Positions 13,387 to 21,518 are shown, numbered from the stretch's first letter. The stretch: 32,010 nt of DNA from Candidatus Poribacteria bacterium (GCA_016215705.1 JACRIR010000237.1:1-32010); one strand, 5' to 3'. The notes: generated by a model not told the origin, from the sequence alone. Program-made: numbers and translations.

Positions 13387-16290
13387 TCAGGCTTTTTCGA
13401 CCTCGACGGAGACGGCGCGGTCAACGGGTTGGGTGCACCAGTTCCAGCGATAGTAATTCAGGTGGCCGTAGCCCGCGGCGAGGTCAAGCCATTTGATCAT
13501 GCCCGGAATCGCGGTATCGTAGCTCTTCCACTTCTCGAACTGATACGGCTCCCACGCATGGTAAATGATCACCTGGCCTGGCCGGGTTTCCTCTTGCGAG
13601 CGGGCGGCCGAAGTCAATTTGACGTGAATCTTGAAGTCATCGAAATCGTTGTGCACGCGCACGAGGTCGCCTTCCTTGATGCCGCGCTTCTCGGCGTCCT
13701 CGGGGTTCATGAACATGAACGGACGGCCCTGGTGCGTTCTTGCGAGCACGTCGTCGGTTATCCAGATCGAGTGCACGCTCCATCGCTGGTGTCCGCTTGT
13801 CATTCGTAACGGATAGTTCCCGCCCATCTTCGGGTTGTCCTTGTGGATGGGGAAGCCCTCGCCGGCCTCGAGGAACCAGTCGTGGTCGATGTAGAAGGAT
13901 ATCCTGCGATTATAAGTCGGATACGGAATCTTCTTCGCCGTGTGGTACGTAAGCGGAACGATGGGTTCGTCGGGCTTTATCTCGGTTGCGAGGTGCATCG
14001 CGATCACATCGATCTCGGAAATCTTTGTGAACCGAATGATGCCTTCCTGGCGCATGGTTTTGAGGTCTGTGCCCTCGGGCAGCGAGCCGAGCTTCGCGCT
14101 GATCTTGATCGAATCATCGAGCGTTTCCTCGGCGCTGTCGCGATTCATCGTTGAGCGTTGGAGGATATCCGAAAGGTCGTAACCAGCGCCCCGGCGATTC
14201 TTGTACTTACCGAGTCCTCTTTCCTTCGCAAGCTCTTGCATACGTTCGGCCATATGTTTGAATGTTTCCCATTCCCCCCTGCCTTCACCCGGAGGCGGAA
14301 CGGCGGCTTCGGTCAACGTAAGCCACGGCACGTGGGGTGTCGGGAATCGAGTATCGGTCTTTTCGTAGAAACCGGCGCCGGGCAGAACCATGTCGGACAG
14401 AAGCGCCGTCGTGCTCCAGCGGGTCTCTATCGTAAAGATGAATTTATATTGCTTCCACAGTTCCGGATAGATATTCTTCCACCAGCCGCGGTTCTTTCGC
14501 GCCGGACTCGTGCCGAGGAAGAAATAGACTTGCGGTTTCTGATCGGGGAAAGGCCGGGTGAGACCGTCCCACCATCCCTTCGAGAGCGCCTCATTCATGT
14601 AGTCGTCGAAGCTGCGCTTCATTGTGGGGCAGTGCCACTCCTTCTTGTTCCATGTGTCACGGTAGTTGGAGTGGAAGTAGTAGAGGAACACCGGTGGAAC
14701 CATTCCCCATCTCTCGATGTTTCTTTGCCGCGTGTATTCTCTTTCGAGAATTTCGTCGGTTATATCGGGGTCTTTCTTTCTAATCTCCGCCTTGTCGCGG
14801 TTTCTCTCGAGGAGCATCATGAGAGCGCCAAGGTCGCGACGCTCGAGTGAAAGAAGCATGCTGCCCTCGAACAGTGACTCGCTCCACCCGCGGATGCCGC
14901 TGCCCTTGTTGCCAACGCTTCCGGTCAAGGCGAGCAGCAGGCACATCGCTCGCTCCATCAGGTCGCCATGATAGTATTTCGAGGAGTTCCAGCCCACGAG
15001 TATCTGCACGTGACCGCGCGCCTTCCACGCTTTCTGAGCCAGGCGACGGATTGTATCGGGATTCGCCCCGCAAATCTGGGCCGCCTTCTCCGGAGTGTAA
15101 TCCCTGTCGAGCATCTCTTTGAAGATTGCGAAGCCGGGCCTTACCTCAACCTGGCTGCCGTCCTTCAGTTTCGCGGTATATGTTCCTTCGAGCGCCGGGT
15201 CGCACGACAGTTTCAGCGTGCCGCGCGGCGCTTTCACGGGGGCGTTGGTCGCAGGGTCCCAGAAATAGAGTTGGTCCTCGCGGCCGGTCTTCTCCATGTC
15301 GGTTTCGCGAAGAAACTTCTGGTTGTCACTGCGGATGAGCAGCGGTAAATCCGTCTGCTCTTTGAGGAAAGCCGTGTCGTACGTGCCGGCCGAGATGAGC
15401 GCCTGCGCCACACCGAGACCCAGCGCGGCGTCCGCGCCGGGCTCCACCGGAATCCACTCGTCCGCGTGTACCGCCGAGGGAGAATAGTCAGGGGCTACCG
15501 TTATGATTTCTGCGCCGTTGTAACGCGCGTCGGCGATGAAGTGGTAGCATGGGATGCGCGTGTAAACCGGGTTCATGTGCCAGATGAGAATCAGCTTCCC
15601 GAAGAACCATCCATCGACCGAATCGCAGAACTGGAACTTCCCGAAGGTCTCATATACGCCCTTGTTGAAGTCGCCGATTGTGGAGTTGAGATCGAGCTGG
15701 GTTACACCCATTCCGCCGAGAAAGCGCGAGGCCGCCATCACATGAATCCAGCCGCCGTTGCCGGGACCCGGCTCATAGACGATGGACTCGGGACCTGCGG
15801 TCTGGATGGCGTCGAGCAAATGATTGCACACCTCGTCGATCGCCTCATTCCACGAAATCCGTTTCCATTTGCCTTCGCCGCGTTCGCCCACTCGTTTCAT
15901 AGGATACTTCACGCGGTCGGGGTTGTACATCATGTTGCTGAAAGAGCAACCCTTCTGGCAGCCGCGCGGGTTCCAGTCGGTGCTGTTGGGATCGATGATA
16001 GGATATTTGCCCGCCTGCTCCTCGCGCCAAACAACGCCGTCCTTGGTGTAGACGCGCCACAGGCAGTTGCCGGGGTAACAGTCAACGAGATGCGTGCCGT
16101 AGGTCACCCTGTCCCATTTCCATTCATCCCTATGCAGACTTTCCCAGTTCTTGTATTCCCACTTCTGGAATACCTTTTCGGTCGCCTGCGCTTCTCCCCC
16201 GAGAAACCCGAGTGAGTCGAGCGACAGCGCCAGTGTGGACACACTTGTTATCTTGAGAAAATCACGCCGCGTAAACCTGAAACCCGACAT
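13387..16290 (-). CDS. Tat-exported type II DMSO-reductase-family molybdoenzyme, catalytic subunit
   Basis: 967 residues. A Tat signal (TRRDFLKI, residues 7-14) indicates export of the folded cofactor-bound enzyme. The Fe-S site has His67, Cys71, Cys76 and Cys111 (HLVDCYPGNC, then NPRGCQKG), the His-first pattern of type II enzymes such as ethylbenzene dehydrogenase and nitrate reductase. MKRVGERGEGKWKRISWNEA closely follows the ethylbenzene-dehydrogenase branch. Asp207 in LNSTIGDFN is the likely molybdenum ligand. A C-terminal molybdopterin-dinucleotide domain contains GGNYPLRMTSGHQRWSVHS. Substrates in this branch include alkylbenzenes, alkanes, steroids, DMS and oxyanions; none can be assigned. 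No iron-sulfur, heme or chaperone subunit is adjacent. AGGAGG precedes the ATG, within leader copy C. Confidence 0.9.
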   Translation of the reverse strand: MSGFRFTRRDFLKITSVSTLALSLDSLGFLGGEAQATEKVFQKWEYKNWESLHRDEWKWDRVTYGTHLVDCYPGNCLWRVYTKDGVVWREEQAGKYPIIDPNSTDWNPRGCQKGCSFSNMMYNPDRVKYPMKRVGERGEGKWKRISWNEAIDEVCNHLLDAIQTAGPESIVYEPGPGNGGWIHVMAASRFLGGMGVTQLDLNSTIGDFNKGVYETFGKFQFCDSVDGWFFGKLILIWHMNPVYTRIPCYHFIADARYNGAEIITVAPDYSPSAVHADEWIPVEPGADAALGLGVAQALISAGTYDTAFLKEQTDLPLLIRSDNQKFLRETDMEKTGREDQLYFWDPATNAPVKAPRGTLKLSCDPALEGTYTAKLKDGSQVEVRPGFAIFKEMLDRDYTPEKAAQICGANPDTIRRLAQKAWKARGHVQILVGWNSSKYYHGDLMERAMCLLLALTGSVGNKGSGIRGWSESLFEGSMLLSLERRDLGALMMLLERNRDKAEIRKKDPDITDEILEREYTRQRNIERWGMVPPVFLYYFHSNYRDTWNKKEWHCPTMKRSFDDYMNEALSKGWWDGLTRPFPDQKPQVYFFLGTSPARKNRGWWKNIYPELWKQYKFIFTIETRWSTTALLSDMVLPGAGFYEKTDTRFPTPHVPWLTLTEAAVPPPGEGRGEWETFKHMAERMQELAKERGLGKYKNRRGAGYDLSDILQRSTMNRDSAEETLDDSIKISAKLGSLPEGTDLKTMRQEGIIRFTKISEIDVIAMHLATEIKPDEPIVPLTYHTAKKIPYPTYNRRISFYIDHDWFLEAGEGFPIHKDNPKMGGNYPLRMTSGHQRWSVHSIWITDDVLARTHQGRPFMFMNPEDAEKRGIKEGDLVRVHNDFDDFKIHVKLTSAARSQEETRPGQVIIYHAWEPYQFEKWKSYDTAIPGMIKWLDLAAGYGHLNYYRWNWCTQPVDRAVSVEVEKA

Positions 16291-16394
16291 AAGAACCTCC
16301 TAAGAAACTCGGTTCATGGTTTAGAGTTCAGGGTTCATGGTTGAACCCTAAAGGAGCCGAACCCTCTATGTCATTCCTGCGAAAGCGGGAACGC
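16291..16394 (-). promoter_or_regulatory. Leader module copy C upstream of the molybdoenzyme gene
   Basis: Read on the minus strand: REP hairpin ending AGGAATGACAT, GGTTCGGCTCCTTT, GGGTTCAACCATGAACCC, TAAACCATGAACCGAG, TTTCTTAGGAGG, then the ATG at 16290. It matches copy B almost part for part and copy A more loosely. The remaining sequence to 16803 holds a REP (16400-16446) and otherwise no gene or signal I can support. Confidence 0.65.
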
Positions 16395-16399
16395 ATTCT

Positions 16400-16446
16400 C
16401 CCTTAATTCGGGGACGCCTTGTCGCATGGTGTCCCCGAATTAAGGG
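16400..16446. repeat. 47-bp REP palindrome, slightly degenerate
   Basis: Outer arms CCCTTAATTC/GAATTAAGGG are perfect and identical to those at 13203-13249. The inner stem has one mismatch and two G-U-type pairs, one of them a single-base change of the core (GGGGACGC against GTGTCCCC), so this copy is older or relaxed. Confidence 0.85.
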
Positions 16447-16803
16447 GCGTTCCTCACGCAATTACCCGTGTCGTAGCATGATCAGACGTCCCTACTCCTT
16501 ACAAAAACAATGTGCTTCATCCAGGTAATATGCAGGGATTTTTCCACTTAACAATTCGGTGGTCTCTATACGTTTGGGAGAAGGAATCACGGGGCATTGC
16601 TATTGTAAAACCAAGACAAAATGAACAGCATTCATTATTTTAGGCGGCTTCAGATGAATTGTCAAGAAGTTTTTCGCGCACCAACCCCTGTAACCATAAA
16701 AGAAGAAATCCGGAACGCGAATGGCGAAAAAAAAAGCAGCAGTTGCCCACCCTCGCGAAACACGGCTGCCTGTGCAGGGATGATAGTCCCGGTGCGGCCT
16801 CAG

Positions 16804-18420
16804 CTATCTCAGTTCTTCGGAAATCATGTAGATTGATCGGCCGGCGCGGGTGAGGTAGTGGAGCCGGGTCGGGCTGTCGAATACAACCTTTGAGTTTACT
16901 CCGCGCTCTGTTCCTTCGATCCCGTCAATGACGACGAAGCTGTCGTCGTCTTCAACAATATAGGCCGGATGTTTGCTGTCGGGGCTGAACATGAGCGAGC
17001 CGTATCTGATCGACTCGTATCTTTTCCCCGCTTGTCCATCGAGCACGACATAGTATTCGTTGGTTTGCTGGTCCTGGGCGAGATAAGCGACGTGTTTGCT
17101 GTCGGGACTGAAAACGGGGCGGCTCAAGACGGACGAGTACCAATGATAATTGTGAGACTTCGACTCTACGCCATCGAGCACAAGAACATTTCTGCCCCCT
17201 TGTGAGATGACGTAGGCGAATCGTTTGCCATTGGGACTGAACGTGAGAGAGTCAGCCACCACGCCCCTGTCTTCGGGTTCGGCCGCGCGGTTTTCTTTTC
17301 CTATGGGCGACACTCTAATGGCTACGGCGCTTCCTGCCACGGGCGCAACGGTGTAGCCCTTGTAGCGCTTTTGTTCCACATCATCCAGGACAACAAATGA
17401 GTCGCTGCCTTCGTGCGTTGCATACGCAACACGCTTGCTGTCGGGGCTGAAGGTAATGCTGTTGATCGAGCCCCTTGTGTAACTTTTGCCCTTCTTATTG
17501 AAAAGCTTCTTTATGGCAAGCGACTCCTGATAATTCTCTTCCTCGCTTATGTAGGCCACCTGTTTGCTGTCAGGTGAGAAACAGCGGAACGAACCGTCAA
17601 GCTTGTCACCGTCAACAAAGGCGAATCGCTTCTTATGCTGTGTTATTGCGCTCGTTGTGAAGCCTGAGAAAGTGACGTCATATGCTATGCGTTTGCCGTC
17701 GGGGCTGAAGACAGGTCGGCTTGCCTCGCCCTGCGCCAGCATGCCGGAAAGATATCCTCCCCACAATGCCCTGTCTTTTTGAACCCTGCCGTCGAGGACC
17801 ACGCGCCAATTCGAGCCTTCGTCCTGACACCGGTATGCGTATCTCTTGCCGTCCGGACTGAAAACGAGCGAACCCCTTTCGATCGAGGAGAATCCGTTGT
17901 CTTCATCGCCGTCTATCACCATGAAAGGCTTCTTCTTTCCTTTCTTAGATGCTACGTATGCCAGTCGGTTGCTGTCCGGGCTGAATTCGATGCTCACATC
18001 ATCAATGCCGTCATATTTCCTTCCTGCTTTTCCGTCTACAATTACAAAGACCTTCTCCGAGCCTTTTTCTTGCGCCACGAATGCGAGCCTCTTTGCATCG
18101 GGGCTGAGTTTCAAAGCGCCGATATGACCATATGGACCATGCTCTTTGCCGTTCCAGATAACTACCGGTCTTCCTTGCTCGTCGTACTTGTAAGCATAGG
18201 CGACCGTTTTGCCATCTTTGCTGACGGCGAGGATGCCTTCATCCGCGGCAATCTTGTATTCGAGCAAGAATGGAACGTCAAACACAAGCGTCTTTTTGAT
18301 TGCTCGCTCGAGCGTCTGTCTTGGGACTTCGCCGACAAGGACGCCGGAAGAGAAAACAAGGAGGCATATTGCCGCAAAGGTAGCGACGGTGATTTGAGTC
18401 CTGTTTCGGTGCGTAATCAT
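16804..18420 (-). CDS. Exported TolB/PD40-like beta-propeller protein
   Basis: 538 residues beginning with a signal sequence (TVATFAAICLLVFSSGVLVG). The body is built from about ten repeats of the form LxFSPDxKRxAYV followed by VVLDGxExKxY (FSPDSKRVAYAT, FSPDGKRYAYRC, FSPNGKRFAYVI, FSPDSKHVAYLA), typical of PD40/WD40-like propellers related to TolB. No enzymatic residues are visible; roles in protein or peptidoglycan-associated interactions are inferred. It is not next to tol or pal genes, so it is probably not TolB itself. A G-rich Shine-Dalgarno (GGGGTGA) precedes the ATG. It is divergent from the cupin gene. Confidence 0.8.
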   Translation of the reverse strand: MITHRNRTQITVATFAAICLLVFSSGVLVGEVPRQTLERAIKKTLVFDVPFLLEYKIAADEGILAVSKDGKTVAYAYKYDEQGRPVVIWNGKEHGPYGHIGALKLSPDAKRLAFVAQEKGSEKVFVIVDGKAGRKYDGIDDVSIEFSPDSNRLAYVASKKGKKKPFMVIDGDEDNGFSSIERGSLVFSPDGKRYAYRCQDEGSNWRVVLDGRVQKDRALWGGYLSGMLAQGEASRPVFSPDGKRIAYDVTFSGFTTSAITQHKKRFAFVDGDKLDGSFRCFSPDSKQVAYISEEENYQESLAIKKLFNKKGKSYTRGSINSITFSPDSKRVAYATHEGSDSFVVLDDVEQKRYKGYTVAPVAGSAVAIRVSPIGKENRAAEPEDRGVVADSLTFSPNGKRFAYVISQGGRNVLVLDGVESKSHNYHWYSSVLSRPVFSPDSKHVAYLAQDQQTNEYYVVLDGQAGKRYESIRYGSLMFSPDSKHPAYIVEDDDSFVVIDGIEGTERGVNSKVVFDSPTRLHYLTRAGRSIYMISEELR

Positions 18421-18797
18421 TGCATGTCACCCCCCCCGAAAGCTGCGTGTTTCAGCCTTGCGGATGATTCCCTTCGATAGGCTTATTTGGAATAAGAGAA
18501 GTATAGAAGAAAAAGACCCATGCAATCAAGTCAACAGGAAAGGGGGAAATGGCAAAAAGGGAAAAAGACGAAAAGGGGGAATCAAACCGCAGAAACACAA
18601 GGCGCGCGAAGGGTCATTGTTCATTCGCACTGTTTGTCCGCATTCGTGTCATTTGTGATCCTGCTTCTTCTTGTTGAATTCACAGCCGGTTTTTTGTTAG
18701 AATGCGGTCTCAAACGCAAGGATTCTTGAGTTCGCTGACATTTGATATGAATTCCGTATCATGTGGGGAAGCCGGCAGGTTGAGGAGGTAGCGGGAA
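18421..18797. other. Divergent intergenic region with one promoter candidate
   Basis: The region separates the TolB-like gene (minus) from the cupin gene (plus). Its A/G-rich middle (18485-18620) contains no plausible gene. A promoter for the plus strand is seen at 18674-18703. I see no clear minus-strand promoter. Confidence 0.6.
18674..18703 (+). promoter_or_regulatory. Promoter candidate for the RmlC-like cupin gene
   Basis: TTGAAT (18674-18679), an 18-bp spacer and TAGAAT (18698-18703). The predicted start near 18710 gives a leader of almost 90 nt. Confidence 0.5.
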
Positions 18798-19247
18798 ATG
18801 ATAGACGGAGTGAAAGAGATTCCGCTTGTAAGGCACGCGGATGACCGCGGCTATGTGACGGAAGTGTTGAGAAACGATTCGCCCCATTTCAAGAAGTTCG
18901 GGCAGATTTACGTCGCCACGTGCCGCCGCAACGTCGTCAAGGCATGGCATTGCCACCGGAAACAGATCGACCATTTCTACGTCGTGAAAGGCACGGCCAA
19001 GATAGGGCTATACGACGACAGGCCGGACAGTCCGACGAAAGGGCAATACAACACATTCATCCTCGGCGATGAGGGCGAAGACGTGCTCCTTATCATACCG
19101 CCGCTCGTGTGGCATGGGCAGATGGGCCTGAGCGAATTGAGCTATCTCATCAACGTACCCACCGAGCCTTACAATCCCAAGGACCCCGACGAGCTCCGCA
19201 AGGGCATAGGCGAGCTCAACGACATCTGGACGATTAAGAACAAATAA
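18798..19247 (+). CDS. RmlC-like cupin (dTDP-4-dehydrorhamnose 3,5-epimerase family)
   Basis: 149 residues, shorter than classical RmlC (about 180). It carries the family pattern: DDRGYVTEVLRND near the N-terminus, QIYVATCRRNVVKAWHCHRKQIDHFYVVKG with the catalytic-type His, then LLIIPPLVWHGQMGL and YNPKDPDELR at the end. Family members act on nucleotide-linked keto-sugars in deoxysugar synthesis; the short form may epimerise one position or bind sugar nucleotides. No other rhamnose genes are adjacent, but glycosyltransferases lie downstream in the window. GGAGG lies about 9 bp before the ATG. It is followed after 9 bp by the inverted repeat that precedes the GxxExxY gene. Confidence 0.8.
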   Translation: MIDGVKEIPLVRHADDRGYVTEVLRNDSPHFKKFGQIYVATCRRNVVKAWHCHRKQIDHFYVVKGTAKIGLYDDRPDSPTKGQYNTFILGDEGEDVLLIIPPLVWHGQMGLSELSYLINVPTEPYNPKDPDELRKGIGELNDIWTIKNK

Positions 19248-19256
19248 AAAAATATT

Positions 19257-19275
19257 AACCACGGGGAACACGGGG
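19257..19275. repeat. Left 19-bp inverted repeat, abutting the GxxExxY start codon
   Basis: AACCACGGGGAACACGGGG ends at 19275 and the ATG begins at 19276. It is the exact reverse complement of 19666-19684. Its GGGG blocks are the only purine-rich sequence available as a ribosome-binding site. Confidence 0.95.
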
Positions 19276-19665
19276 ATGACTGCCGGTTTGAAGGACTGCG
19301 ATGAGGCGCTGATTGATCAAGTTCTTACCTCTGCTACGATAGTGCATAGTAAGCTAGGACCCGGACTCCTCGAATCAGTCTGTGAGCTCGCGCTGATGGT
19401 TGAGTTGAAGAACGCCGGTGTTCCGGCACAAAGACAGGTGGAGATTCCAGTAACGTATCAGGGACATGACCTTGGAGTGGGTTTTCGAGCGGATATTATT
19501 GTCGCTGACTGTCTGCTGTTGGAGATTAAGGCCGTAACTGAACTTACTGATATACATCTGGCACAGGTCCTGACCTATCTGAAATTGCTTCATTTCAAGC
19601 GCGGTTATCTCCTCAACTTCAACACGAAGCTACTCAAAGAAGGCATTAGACGCATCTCAATCTGA
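19276..19665 (+). CDS. GxxExxY family protein (PD-(D/E)xK-like)
   Basis: 129 residues matching the GxxExxY family: VHSKLGPGLLESVCELALMVEL, then a nuclease-like core with FRADIIVADCLLLEIKAV (D and ExK spacing as in PD-(D/E)xK folds), LAQVLTYLKLLHFKRGYLLNFN and a short basic end. The signature Tyr is Cys here (GLLESVC), a departure from the name-giving motif. Function is unestablished; a nuclease is suspected from the fold. The frame runs exactly from one 19-bp inverted repeat to the other, with the ATG following the left copy and TGA immediately preceding the right copy. It may therefore be a compact mobile or repeat-associated unit. Confidence 0.9.
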   Translation: MTAGLKDCDEALIDQVLTSATIVHSKLGPGLLESVCELALMVELKNAGVPAQRQVEIPVTYQGHDLGVGFRADIIVADCLLLEIKAVTELTDIHLAQVLTYLKLLHFKRGYLLNFNTKLLKEGIRRISI

Positions 19666-19684
19666 CCCCGTGTTCCCCGTGGTT
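19666..19684. repeat. Right 19-bp inverted repeat, abutting the GxxExxY stop codon
   Basis: CCCCGTGTTCCCCGTGGTT begins directly after the TGA (19663-19665) and pairs perfectly with 19257-19275. Pairing within the transcript would join its ends and cover the ribosome-binding region. Confidence 0.95.
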
Positions 19685-19715
19685 TGTTCTTTTCCTTTTT
19701 TCACTCGCGATGTGT

Positions 19716-21416
19716 TCACGGTGAGTATTTGATTATTGAGACATCTGAGGCGGCGGCGTTGACAACTTCGAGTCTCTGTCTGGCTTCGGGCGGAATGTGA
19801 TGCTCTTCTAGCCACTTGTCGAGACGTTTTCGGGTGACCACAAATCTGACTCCCAGCCCGTTCATTTCCTCGAGAGTTCGCTCCGGCGGGAACGCTCTGT
19901 GCCAGTAGTTGCCATGCTCCGTATCGAGATACGTATGAGCGTCCACGTAGTAGGCGAGGTGCGGTCCGAGGTCGGTCAGTACAGGCGCGTGAGACGCGGA
20001 GTTGAGGGCGTTCACGGATTGCGCAATGTCACTGAACGAGAGCCACGCAGTGTCTTCCTGCAGCGCTTGCGCGTGGCGGGCGCCGTATAGGTTGCCGAAA
20101 TAGAGGCCACCTGCCGCAAGCAGCGCCTGGGCCAATAACATGAGGGCAACGCCAGAAAAATGGGGACACGATGCGGCATCGTGTCCCCATTTTTCTGGCG
20201 TTGCATCGTGTCCCCATTTTTCTGGCGCCGCATCGTGTCCCCATTTTTCTGGCGTTGCATCGTGTCCCCATTTTTCTGGCGTTGCATCGTGTCCCCGATT
20301 TTCGGAGGAGAGGGGATTTGCCGGACCGACTCCTTTTCTTACCGTCAACAACGCCAGCGCGCGAAGCTGTTCCACCCATACTATGGCGGCCAGAGGGACT
20401 GCCATCAACATGAACCTTTCGTAGCGGTAATACCAGAGCGAATGCAGAGAAGCGTAAGCCAGGAACAAAAAACCCAAGCCCCTCGCCCTCTGACCCAGCC
20501 AGCCGAGGGTCGCACAGAAGAGCCCTTCCAGAAAAATGACTCCCCCGACGAGCAACCACACCGCTCCCATGATCGCCATCGGCGACATGAACTCGATTTC
20601 CTGCAGTGACTTTACGGGCCTGTGCATGAAACCAAACGGAACCCACACGTTGTAAATAAAGTTCTTGATCAAGCCGACCCGCAGAAAGGTGCCCCGAAAT
20701 TCGCCGAGATACGCCGGACTTTGGTTTGCCGCGACTGCAAGGCTTGCCCAATACGCGAACAGCGGAAGCAGGAACACCACCACTCCAATCAATAGATGAA
20801 GCCACGAAAGCGATTTTCGGGCCGGGAAGAAGATCGCTGCGAAGACTGCGAGCAAAAACAACGCTTCGATACGCGTAAGAACCGCCATTCCTCCTACCGC
20901 GGATGCGGCAAACAGATAAGAATAGCCTCCCGCCTGTTTGAATCTGAAGGCGAGATTCACGGAAAGCAACGAGAGCGCCAGCGCGACTCCTTCGGCCATC
21001 GGAAGACTGAACCACTTGATCACAATCGGATTGATTGCGAATGCCGTCGCCGCCAGCGCCTGCGCCGGCCAATCAAAGTCGAGCGCGGCGGCAACCCGAA
21101 GCATGAACAGCACGCACAGCAGGTAGGAGATCATTTGCAGCGAGATGTATGACAAGCCCGACATGAATGGGATTGCGAGAAAGATGGAATATCCTGGGAA
21201 ATACTTGGTGTCCAAGCCGTCATTCCAGGAAGTTCTCAGGCCATGGCCTTCGGCCAACTCTTTTGCCTTCGAGAGATAGAAGTAGCTGTCAATGGTGTAA
21301 GTGGGCGTGTGAGCGGCATGGTGCAGTATGAGGAGGATTCCAAGAATCGAACCGAGAGCCAGAACGAGCCAGATAAGGAAAGGCGGGACTCGCGGTGTCT
21401 CGTTATGATCTTTCAA
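19716..21416 (-). CDS. GT39/ArnT-like membrane glycosyltransferase with REP-derived insert
   Basis: 566 residues with about ten hydrophobic segments. The N-terminal helix is followed by THTPTYTIDSYFYLSKAKELAEGHG and DTKYFPGYSIFL, the catalytic-loop pattern of PMT_2/GT39-type transferases that use polyprenyl-phosphate sugars, and a C-terminal extracytoplasmic domain (YLDTEHGNYWHRAFPPE). Acceptor and sugar are unknown. Residues about 370-421 are a hydrophilic insert, four copies of GHDAxPEKW plus a partial one, encoded by a REP-derived 27-bp tandem array (20151-20305). It lies in a loop between membrane segments, so it may be tolerated. The start is TTG at 21416 without a clear Shine-Dalgarno and falls in a direct repeat; no better in-frame start precedes the first helix. 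Confidence 0.8.
   Translation of the reverse strand: MKDHNETPRVPPFLIWLVLALGSILGILLILHHAAHTPTYTIDSYFYLSKAKELAEGHGLRTSWNDGLDTKYFPGYSIFLAIPFMSGLSYISLQMISYLLCVLFMLRVAAALDFDWPAQALAATAFAINPIVIKWFSLPMAEGVALALSLLSVNLAFRFKQAGGYSYLFAASAVGGMAVLTRIEALFLLAVFAAIFFPARKSLSWLHLLIGVVVFLLPLFAYWASLAVAANQSPAYLGEFRGTFLRVGLIKNFIYNVWVPFGFMHRPVKSLQEIEFMSPMAIMGAVWLLVGGVIFLEGLFCATLGWLGQRARGLGFLFLAYASLHSLWYYRYERFMLMAVPLAAIVWVEQLRALALLTVRKGVGPANPLSSENRGHDATPEKWGHDATPEKWGHDAAPEKWGHDATPEKWGHDAASCPHFSGVALMLLAQALLAAGGLYFGNLYGARHAQALQEDTAWLSFSDIAQSVNALNSASHAPVLTDLGPHLAYYVDAHTYLDTEHGNYWHRAFPPERTLEEMNGLGVRFVVTRKRLDKWLEEHHIPPEARQRLEVVNAAASDVSIIKYSP
20151..20199. repeat. 49-bp perfect REP palindrome inside GT39
   Basis: Twenty-four-base perfect arms around position 20175. 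Outer arms are GCCAGAAAAAT/ATTTTTCTGGC and the core is GGGGACACGATGC. It is the only inverted unit of the array; the right arm is then reiterated in tandem. Confidence 0.95.
20176..20305. repeat. 27-bp tandem array from one REP arm
   Basis: Four full 27-bp copies start at 20176, 20203, 20230 and 20257, with a fifth partial copy at 20284. The second differs only in its last two bases (CC for TT). The last switches after GTGTCCCC to GATTTTC, the arm of the REP at 23612-23654, sharing 20 identical bases with it. The unit length is a multiple of three, so the host frame stays open. Confidence 0.95.
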
Positions 21417-21512
21417 TGGATTGCCGGAAAATAGAGATTCTTCGCTTCGCTCAGAATGACGTATATGGATTGCCGGAAAACAAAATCCTTCGCTTCAATC
21501 AGAATGACGCAT
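21416..21512. repeat. Two tandem copies of a 49-bp direct repeat
   Basis: ATGGATTGCCGGAAAA begins at 21416 and at 21465; each is followed by an ATTCTTCGCTTCG or ATCCTTCGCTTC stretch and CAGAATGACG. They fill the gap between the TPR protein's stop and the GT39 start, and the TTG start overlaps the first copy. Confidence 0.8.
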
Positions 21513-21518
21513 TTGATG

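Noticed and set aside
13387-16290. Formate dehydrogenase with selenocysteine
   Set aside because: The His-first iron-sulfur motif and Asp at the molybdenum position mark type II enzymes, and there is no in-frame TGA.
16804-18420. True TolB of the Tol-Pal system
   Set aside because: The propeller repeats are similar, but there are more of them than in TolB, the N-terminal TolB domain is not recognisable and no tol or pal genes are adjacent.
20151-20305. CRISPR array
   Set aside because: The 27-bp units are contiguous with no variable spacers, begin with a palindrome and keep a protein frame open.
20029-21072. Alternative minus-strand protein with MGTRCNARK repeats
   Set aside because: It is a shadow frame of the GT39 gene. 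Its repeats come from reading the same 27-bp array in another frame, and it lacks family features.
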